Assembly: GCF_008704935.1 (NCBI RefSeq)
Contig: NZ_CP023692.1
Location: 3,233,001-3,297,000, forward strand
DNA: 64,000 nucleotides
Reading direction: 5' to 3'
From: Streptomyces vinaceus
GTDB lineage: Bacteria > Actinomycetota > Actinomycetes > Streptomycetales > Streptomycetaceae
The notes beneath the pieces were generated by a model. That model made no database searches. It had not been told where the DNA came from and saw only the letters and a program-made list of their open reading frames with translations. Shown piece by piece: positions 59,404 to 64,000 of the stretch (its first letter is position 1; each line of letters begins with the position of its first letter). The position numbers were made by a program, and so were the translations under genes.

Positions 59404-60648
59404 ATGGCCGCGCCCCCGCCACCGCCTCCGTCCCCTTCCCCGCTCCCCGTCAGCCTGATCCGGCACCTGGGCCCCAACTGGTACGCCGGCGTGATGGGCA
59501 CCGCCATCGTCGCCAACGCGGGCGTCGCCCTGCCCGTGCGCGTCCCCGGGCTGCACACCTTCAGCCTGGTCTTCTGGGTGCTGTCCGCCGTCATGCTGGC
59601 CGTCCTGCTCACCGCCCGCGCCCTGCACTGGGCCCGCCACCCCGACCAGGCCCGGGACCATCTGCTCGACCCGGCCGTCGCCCCCTTCTACGGCTGCCTC
59701 TCCATGGCCCTGCTCGCCGTCGGCGGCGGCACGCTGCTCGTCGGCAAGGACCTCATCGGCCTCCACGCGGCCGTGGTCACCGACGCCGTCCTCTTCGTCG
59801 CCGGCACGGCCATCGGGCTGCTCGCCGCCGTCGGCATCCCGTACCTGATGGTCGAGAGCCACCGGATCCGGCCCGGCAGCGCCTCACCCGTCTGGCTGCT
59901 CCCGGTCGTCGCCCCGATGGTCTCCGCCGCGCTGGGCCCGCTGTTGATCCCGTACCTGCCGCCGGGCCAGTGGCAGGCGGCGCTGCTGCTCGGCTGCTAC
60001 ACGATGTTCGGGCTGAGCATGCTGGCCACGCTGGTGCTGCTGCCCATCGTCTTCGGCCGGATGGTGACCGGCCCCCGGCTGCCGCTCGTGCTGACCCCGA
60101 CGCTCTTCCTGGTGCTCGGGCCCCTGGGGCAGTCGGTCACGGCCGCGAACAAGTTCGCCGACGCCGCCCCGGGGGTGGTGCGGTCCCCGTACGCCGAGGG
60201 CTTCCGGATGCTGGCCGTGATCTACGGGGTGCCGGTGATGGGGTTCGCGCTGCTCTGGTTCGTCTTCGCCTCCGCGATGCTCGTACGGGCCCGGCGGCTC
60301 GGCATGCGGTTCTCGCTGACCTGGTGGGCGCTGACCTTCCCGGTGGGCACCTGCGTGACGGGTGCGGAGGGGCTGGCCCGGCACACCGGCCTCGACGTGT
60401 ACCGCTGGCTCGCCGTGTTCCTGTACGCCTGTCTGCTGGCGGCCTGGGCGGCGGCGGCCTCCCTGACCGTACGGGGCCTGGCGACGGGCGCGTTCGTCCC
60501 GGCGGCCGTGCCCGCCGGGACTGCCGGGGATGCCGGTGCTGCCGGTGCTGGCGGTGCGGGCGGTGCTGCCGGGGCCACTGAGGCGGCCGGGGCCGCCGGG
60601 GCCGCCGGGGCCGCCGGGGCCGCCGGGGCCGCCGCCGGGAGACCATAA
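59404..60648 (+). CDS. TDT/SLAC1-family transporter (TehA-like)
   Basis: 414 aa from ATG 59404 (MAAPPPPPPSPSPLPVSLIRHL, in part PVSLIRHLGPNWYAGVMGTA). Ten membrane helices with the SLAC1/TDT pattern, including GPNWYAGVMGTAIVA at helix 1, FYGCLSMALLAVGGG and LSLTWWALTFPVGT-like FSLTWWALTFPVGTC. Family members export dicarboxylates, sulfite or tellurite-type anions. The last ~45 residues are a low-complexity Ala/Gly tail from a 9-bp repeat. Divergent from the BBE-like gene. Confidence 0.9.
   Translation: MAAPPPPPPSPSPLPVSLIRHLGPNWYAGVMGTAIVANAGVALPVRVPGLHTFSLVFWVLSAVMLAVLLTARALHWARHPDQARDHLLDPAVAPFYGCLSMALLAVGGGTLLVGKDLIGLHAAVVTDAVLFVAGTAIGLLAAVGIPYLMVESHRIRPGSASPVWLLPVVAPMVSAALGPLLIPYLPPGQWQAALLLGCYTMFGLSMLATLVLLPIVFGRMVTGPRLPLVLTPTLFLVLGPLGQSVTAANKFADAAPGVVRSPYAEGFRMLAVIYGVPVMGFALLWFVFASAMLVRARRLGMRFSLTWWALTFPVGTCVTGAEGLARHTGLDVYRWLAVFLYACLLAAWAAAASLTVRGLATGAFVPAAVPAGTAGDAGAAGAGGAGGAAGATEAAGAAGAAGAAGAAGAAAGRP
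60590..60642 (+). repeat. 9-bp GCCGCCGGG repeats coding an Ala-Ala-Gly tail
   Basis: GCCGCCGGG or GCCGGGGCC units are repeated five to six times at the end of the transporter gene, giving AAGAAGAAGAAG. The frame is kept. This is GC-rich slippage sequence, so copy number may differ between strains and assemblies. Confidence 0.8.
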
Positions 60649-60752
60649 AGCCCGCTTATGGCTGTATAGCCCCGATGTCCCTACCGGCGCGCAACCCCGG
60701 GGCGGAGGGTGGAACCCGAAAGCAAGAGTTCCCCCGATGAAGCTGGGACCCC

Positions 60753-60914
60753 ATGTACACCCTCCTCTTCCTCCTCATCCTCCTGTGCGTCGTGGCAGCA
60801 CTCCGGCCCTGGCCCGCCGGGGTCCGGGTGCCGCTGTGGACGGGAACGCTGATCGCCTCCCTGATCGCGTTCCTCCCCCACGTGCTCGACCACACCTTCC
60901 ACATCGCCCTCTGA
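60753..60914 (+). CDS. 53-aa two-helix membrane protein
   Basis: ATG 60753 reads MYTLLFLLILLCVVAALRPW, then a loop (PAGVRVPLWTG) and a second hydrophobic part (LIASLIAFLPHVLDHTFHIAL). No strong RBS (GCTGGGACCCC). It ends 13 bases before dsbB, whose RBS GAGGAG overlaps its stop region, so the two are probably cotranscribed. Function unknown; a small DsbB partner is possible. Confidence 0.65.
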   Translation: MYTLLFLLILLCVVAALRPWPAGVRVPLWTGTLIASLIAFLPHVLDHTFHIAL

Positions 60915-60927
60915 GGAGAAGAGCCCC

Positions 60928-61521
60928 GTGAACACCGCATCCACCTCGAACCGGCTCGGCCTGTGGTTCGCCCACGCCTACGTCATCGGCCTCTGCGCCA
61001 CCCTGGCCGGCGCGTACTTCTTCCAGTTCGGCCTGTGGGAGTACCCCTGCCCCATGTGTCTGCTGCAACGGATGTTCTTCCTGCTCAGCGCCCTGGGCCC
61101 GGCCTGGATAATCATCCGGGCCCGCAAGGGCTCCGTCACCGCCGGGGAATGGGCCGCCGGGTGGGGCTGGGCCGTCGTCGCCGCCCTCGCCGGAAGCACC
61201 GTCTCCGCCACCCAGGTCCTGATGCACATCGTGCCCCCGGACCCCGGCTACGCCGGCGCCCTGTTCGGCCTGCACCTCTACACCTGGGCCCTGATCACCT
61301 TCGTGGGCGCGGCCGTGGCCGCCGGAGCCGCGCTGTTCCTGACCCCCCGGGCGCTGCCCCTCGACGCGGGGCTCACCTCCCCCGCCCTGCGCCGGGCCTC
61401 CACCGCCACCTCGGCGGTGCTGCTCGCCTTCGCCGCGAGCAACCTGGTCGCCTGCTTCTTCCTCCAGGGCTTCGCCTGGCAGATGCCGGGCGACCCCACC
61501 GGATACGCCCTGTTCCACTGA
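60928..61521 (+). CDS. DsbB-family disulfide bond formation protein
   Basis: 197 aa from the GTG at 60928 with GAGGAG upstream. Five membrane helices and the quinone-facing redox motif CPMCLLQR (C41, C44), as in DsbB C-x-x-C. Further Cys are in NLVACFFLQ. DsbB-type proteins pass electrons from an extracellular thiol oxidase (DsbA) to quinone, here menaquinone. The second periplasmic Cys pair of E. coli DsbB is not visible. No dsbA gene is next to it. Confidence 0.88.
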   Translation: MNTASTSNRLGLWFAHAYVIGLCATLAGAYFFQFGLWEYPCPMCLLQRMFFLLSALGPAWIIIRARKGSVTAGEWAAGWGWAVVAALAGSTVSATQVLMHIVPPDPGYAGALFGLHLYTWALITFVGAAVAAGAALFLTPRALPLDAGLTSPALRRASTATSAVLLAFAASNLVACFFLQGFAWQMPGDPTGYALFH

Positions 61522-61566
61522 GCTCCGGGTGGCCCGCCGATTCCCCCCGATCGGCGGGCCGCCCGG

Positions 61567-62496
61567 TCAGGCGGTCGTCAGGACCAGGCGGCCGCGGGTG
61601 CCCGGCTCCGCCAGGCGGGCGTGCGCCTTCACCGCGTCCGCCAGCGGGAACGTCTGGGCGACCCGAAGGGTCAGGGCGCCCGCGTCCACCAGGTCCACCA
61701 GCTCCGCCAGGTGCGCGCCGTCCGCCGCGACCTCCTGCTCCACCACCCGGATCCCCCGCTCCGCGGCCGGGCCGGCGTGCGGACGCAGTCCCACGTAGAC
61801 CCCGCCGTCGCGGACGAAGCCGAGCGCCGGCTCCCCCAGGACGGCCGCGTCCACGACCCCGTCCACCGGCGCGGCCGGAGCCGAGCCGCGCGGGACGAAC
61901 TCCGTCGCGCCCAGCGACCGTACGAACTCCTCGTCCCCCTCCCCCGCCAGGGCCGTCACCACCAGCCCGGCCCGAACCGCGAGCTGCACCGCGAGGGCGC
62001 CGACCACGCCCGCGGCCCCGGTGACCAGCACCGCGGACCCCGGAGCAAGCCCCAGCAGCCCCACCGCCCGGGCGGCGGTCAGCCCGCTCAGCGGGAGCGC
62101 GGCCGCGGCGGCGTCGTCCACGGTGGCCGGAGCGGCCGCCACCGCCGAGGCGTCGAGCACCGCGTACTCGGCGTGCGTGCCCAACGGCTTGACCGGCCCG
62201 TAGTGCAGTGCGACCACCCGCTGCCCCGCCGACCAGCCGGTGACCCCGGCCCCGACCTCGTCGATCTCGCCCGCCACGTCCCAGCCGAGCCCGAGCCGCG
62301 TCCCGGCGCCGCCGAAGACGCCGACGCGGACGGCGCCGTCCACCGGGTTCACCCCGGCCGCCGCGACCTTGATCCGGACCTGGCCGGCGGCCGGGCGCGG
62401 GACCGGCACCCGGGCGATCTCCACCTGCTCCGGCCCGCCGAAGGCGTTGACGACGGCCGCCCGCATGGTCTTCACGGTCTGCGCGTTCTCGCTCAT
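61567..62496 (-). CDS. NADP-dependent quinone oxidoreductase-like protein (MDR)
   Basis: 309 aa from ATG 62496. Medium-chain dehydrogenase fold without the zinc Cys set: MRAAVVNAFGGPEQVEIARVP, VAAAGVNPVDGAVRVG, then the nucleotide-binding VLVTGAAGVVGALAVQLAVRAG (in part VTGAAGVVGALAVQ) and GATEFVPRG. This is the quinone oxidoreductase/alkenal reductase subgroup. It is divergent from an HxlR gene, the common arrangement for redox- or electrophile-sensing control, with two palindromes between. Confidence 0.93.
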   Translation of the reverse strand: MSENAQTVKTMRAAVVNAFGGPEQVEIARVPVPRPAAGQVRIKVAAAGVNPVDGAVRVGVFGGAGTRLGLGWDVAGEIDEVGAGVTGWSAGQRVVALHYGPVKPLGTHAEYAVLDASAVAAAPATVDDAAAAALPLSGLTAARAVGLLGLAPGSAVLVTGAAGVVGALAVQLAVRAGLVVTALAGEGDEEFVRSLGATEFVPRGSAPAAPVDGVVDAAVLGEPALGFVRDGGVYVGLRPHAGPAAERGIRVVEQEVAADGAHLAELVDLVDAGALTLRVAQTFPLADAVKAHARLAEPGTRGRLVLTTA

Positions 62497-62553
62497 GGTC
62501 TCTCCCCGAATCGGTCGGCTGCGTTCACTCGTTCCTGCCGAGCACTAACCTAG

Positions 62554-62586
62554 GGAGAGGTACTCTCCTTTCGTAAGTACGTACTT
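62554..62586. promoter_or_regulatory. two adjacent palindromes between the MDR and hxlR genes
   Basis: GGAGAG-GTA-CTCTCC (62554-62568) and AAGTACGTACTT (62575-62586) are both perfect and lie 58 bases from the MDR start and 36 from the HxlR ATG. Both share GTAC. HxlR proteins commonly bind such repeated sites and repress the divergent pair. Confidence 0.65.
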
Positions 62587-62621
62587 CAAGGTGCGTACCC
62601 GACCCGGAAGTGGGGCACCCG

Positions 62622-63041
62622 ATGGCCACCCGTACCGCCGCGACCCGCCGCGAAGAGGCCCGTCACGCCTACGACGCCTTCCTCAAGGAGTGCCCCACCA
62701 GCCAGCTCCTGGCCCGGATCAGCGACAAGTGGGTCGGCCTCATCGTCGCCGCGCTCGCCGGGGCCGAGGACAACTCCATGCGCTACAGCGACCTCGGCCG
62801 CAAGATCCCCGGCGTCAGCCAGAAGATGCTCACCCAGACCCTGCGCTCCCTCGAACGCGACGGCCTCGTCACCCGCACCGTGACCCCCACCGTCCCCGTC
62901 CGCGTCGACTACCGCCTCACCGGACTCGGCAGCAGCCTCGCCTGCCTGCTCACCTCCGTGAAGCAGTGGGCCGAGAACCACTTCGACGAGGTCGACGCCC
63001 ACCGCACCGCCTACGACGGGGCCACCGCCGCCACCGCGTAA
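62622..63041 (+). CDS. HxlR-family regulator
   Basis: 139 aa from ATG 62622 (GGAAGTGGGG upstream); a GTG four codons earlier is possible. The HxlR signature is clear: CPTSQLLARISDKWVGLIVAAL at the N-terminus with one Cys at the usual place (C26 or so), MRYSDLGRKIPGVSQKMLTQTLRSLERDGLVTR (in part IPGVSQKMLTQTLRSLERDG) and VPVRVDYRLTGLGSSL. Many HxlR proteins sense electrophiles or oxidation through that Cys. Likely controls itself and the MDR gene. Confidence 0.93.
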   Translation: MATRTAATRREEARHAYDAFLKECPTSQLLARISDKWVGLIVAALAGAEDNSMRYSDLGRKIPGVSQKMLTQTLRSLERDGLVTRTVTPTVPVRVDYRLTGLGSSLACLLTSVKQWAENHFDEVDAHRTAYDGATAATA

Positions 63042-63071
63042 TTCGGCCGCACCGGGCGGGCCCGCGATGGC

Positions 63072-63824
63072 ATGCTGGGCAGCGTGAACGGACCCGGCAT
63101 TCAGCTCACCCTCGCCCCCGAACTGCGCCTGTTCGCGCCGCCCAGCCGGCGCGCCGACCGCGTACCGACCGCCACCGACGGCGCCTCCAGCATCGGCCAC
63201 GTCGTCGAATCGGCCGGCGTGCCGCTCACCGAGGTCGGCAGGCTCCTCGTCGACGGGCACGAAGTGCCCCTCTCGTACGTGCCCGGCGCCGGCCAGTCCG
63301 TCGAGGTCTTCGGCGTCGACCGGCCCCAGCGCATCCCCGGCGACGCCCCCCTGCGCTTCCTCCTCGACGTCCACCTCGGCACCCTCGCCCGCCGCATGCG
63401 CCTGCTCGGCGTGGACACCGCGTACGAGAACGAGGACATCGGCGACCCCGCCCTCGCCACCCGCTCCGCCGCCGAGCGGCGCGTCCTGCTCTCGCGCGAC
63501 CGCGGACTGCTGCGCCGCCGCGAGCTGTTCGCCGGCGCGTACGTCTACAGCGACAACCCCGACGAGCAACTGCGCGACGTACTCGGCCGGTTCGCCCCCG
63601 CCCTCACCCCCTGGACCCGCTGCACCGCGTGCAACGGGCCGCTGCGCGAGGCCGACAAGGAGAGCGTCGGGGACCGGCTGGAGAGCGGGACGCACCGCTC
63701 GTACGACGTCTTCGCCCAGTGCACGGCCTGCGAGCGCGTCTACTGGCGCGGCGCCCACCACGCACGGCTGGAGCGGATCGTCAGCGAGGCCGTCGAGGAG
63801 TTCGGCGGCGTGGCCACCCCGTAA
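63072..63824 (+). CDS. Mut7-C RNase-domain protein with N-terminal ubiquitin-like domain
   Basis: 250 aa from ATG 63072; a GTG at 63084 is an equal choice, as neither has a strong RBS. Residues 1-85 are the Mut7-C ubiquitin-like fold (LTLAPELRLFAPPSRR, VGRLLVDGHEVPLSYVPGAGQSVEVF, cut at LLVDGHEVPLSYVPGAG). The rest is the Mut7-C PIN-like domain: FLLDVHLGTLARRMRLLGVDT with the first acidic residue, LLSRDRGLLRR with the second, and two zinc-type Cys pairs (RCTACNGPL, QCTACERVYW). Expected to be an RNA-cleaving or tRNA-related protein; not tested in this lineage as far as I know. Confidence 0.9.
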   Translation: MLGSVNGPGIQLTLAPELRLFAPPSRRADRVPTATDGASSIGHVVESAGVPLTEVGRLLVDGHEVPLSYVPGAGQSVEVFGVDRPQRIPGDAPLRFLLDVHLGTLARRMRLLGVDTAYENEDIGDPALATRSAAERRVLLSRDRGLLRRRELFAGAYVYSDNPDEQLRDVLGRFAPALTPWTRCTACNGPLREADKESVGDRLESGTHRSYDVFAQCTACERVYWRGAHHARLERIVSEAVEEFGGVATP

Positions 63825-63841
63825 CGGCCGTACGGAGCAGG

Positions 63842-64000
63842 TCAGAAGGCGTACGAGTCGCCCGTGTCCAGCGCCAGCACCGCGTGCTGGTTGTTGGACA
63901 CGTCGCGGTCGGACGCCCCGCCGTTCCACCAGGTGTCGATCCGGACCACCACCTCCGGCACCGGCTCCTTCAGCTCCAGCAGCAGCCCGACGTGCCGGCC
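63842..64000 (-). CDS. C-terminal 52 residues of a gene cut by the window edge, unknown
   Basis: The minus-strand frame is open from the edge to a TGA at 63842. The visible end reads GRHVGLLLELKEPVPEVVVR, IDTWWNGGASDRDVSNNQHA and VLALDTGDSYAF. It is soluble-looking and beta-rich, with DTWWNGGAS as the most distinctive stretch. I do not recognise the family from this part. Confidence 0.65.
   Translation of the reverse strand, partial: GRHVGLLLELKEPVPEVVVRIDTWWNGGASDRDVSNNQHAVLALDTGDSYAF

Overview
The window is about 72% G+C, densely coded on both strands, with GTG starts, 4-nt stop/start overlaps and gene families typical of Streptomyces: WhiJ-type HATPase/XRE/DUF397 triads, a futalosine menaquinone pathway and mycothiol-dependent enzyme families. 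From memory the order resembles the S. coelicolor segment between the nuo operon and hemL, but no alignment was run.

Layout. 1-1.1 kb: promoter-proximal end of the complex I operon (nuoA, nuoB, start of nuoC, minus strand). 1.2-3.2 kb: a 750-base gap with two good Crp-type sites, then a secreted NlpC/P60 hydrolase. 3.2-13.1 kb: menaquinone block 1 (MenJ-like reductase, menG, mqnC, mqnA) with a glutaminase, a DUF3152 protein carrying a metzincin zinc motif, a small LuxR regulator, an amidohydrolase-like pseudo-enzyme and a membrane Ser/Thr kinase. 13.2-15.5 kb: cold-shock gene with a hairpin-U4 leader, then a secreted lytic transglycosylase. 15.7-18.3 kb: SRPBCC protein, a decayed mycothiol-enzyme pseudogene and a WhiJ-type triad. 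18.27-19.88 kb: an AraC regulator gene lying between two inverted ~320-bp repeats. 19.9-31.8 kb: accessory metabolism (two acyl-CoA ligases, lipase, mycothiol-dependent enzyme, MarR/HbpS pair, ABC-F ATPase, secreted beta-propeller).

32.1-36.2 kb: a coupled cluster of a small EspC/WXG-like protein, a large protein with a WXG-like helical N-terminus and a lysozyme/transglycosylase-like C-terminus, a membrane protein and a lipoprotein. This is the best candidate here for a little-described system (type VII-exported wall hydrolase with a possible immunity partner). 36.2-38.8 kb: dicarboxylate symporter, DUF4229 and GNAT. 38.9-45.1 kb: menaquinone block 2 (mqnE, Lrp/AsnC regulator, ubiX, rhomboid, ubiA/mqnP, a coupled unknown gene, ubiD). 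45.2-48.2 kb: small membrane and DUF2071 proteins, a cupin/MarR divergent pair with a long palindromic operator, and a frameshifted SRPBCC gene. 48.2-55.9 kb: System II cytochrome c maturation (ccsB, resB, ccdA, resA) with hemL, a phosphatase-fold gene and a polysaccharide deacetylase. 55.9-64 kb: serine hydrolase with an NPV-repeat N-terminus, BBE-type flavoprotein, TDT/SLAC1 transporter, DsbB, quinone-oxidoreductase/HxlR pair, Mut7-C protein and a cut-off gene.

How it fits together: MqnA, MqnE and MqnC with UbiX, UbiD, MqnP, MenG and the MenJ-like enzyme make and finish the menaquinone that complex I (nuo) reduces; the Res/Ccs proteins and hemL supply c-type cytochromes and heme for the same chain. 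MqnB and MqnD are not in this window. All family calls come from reading translated sequence; no database search was run.
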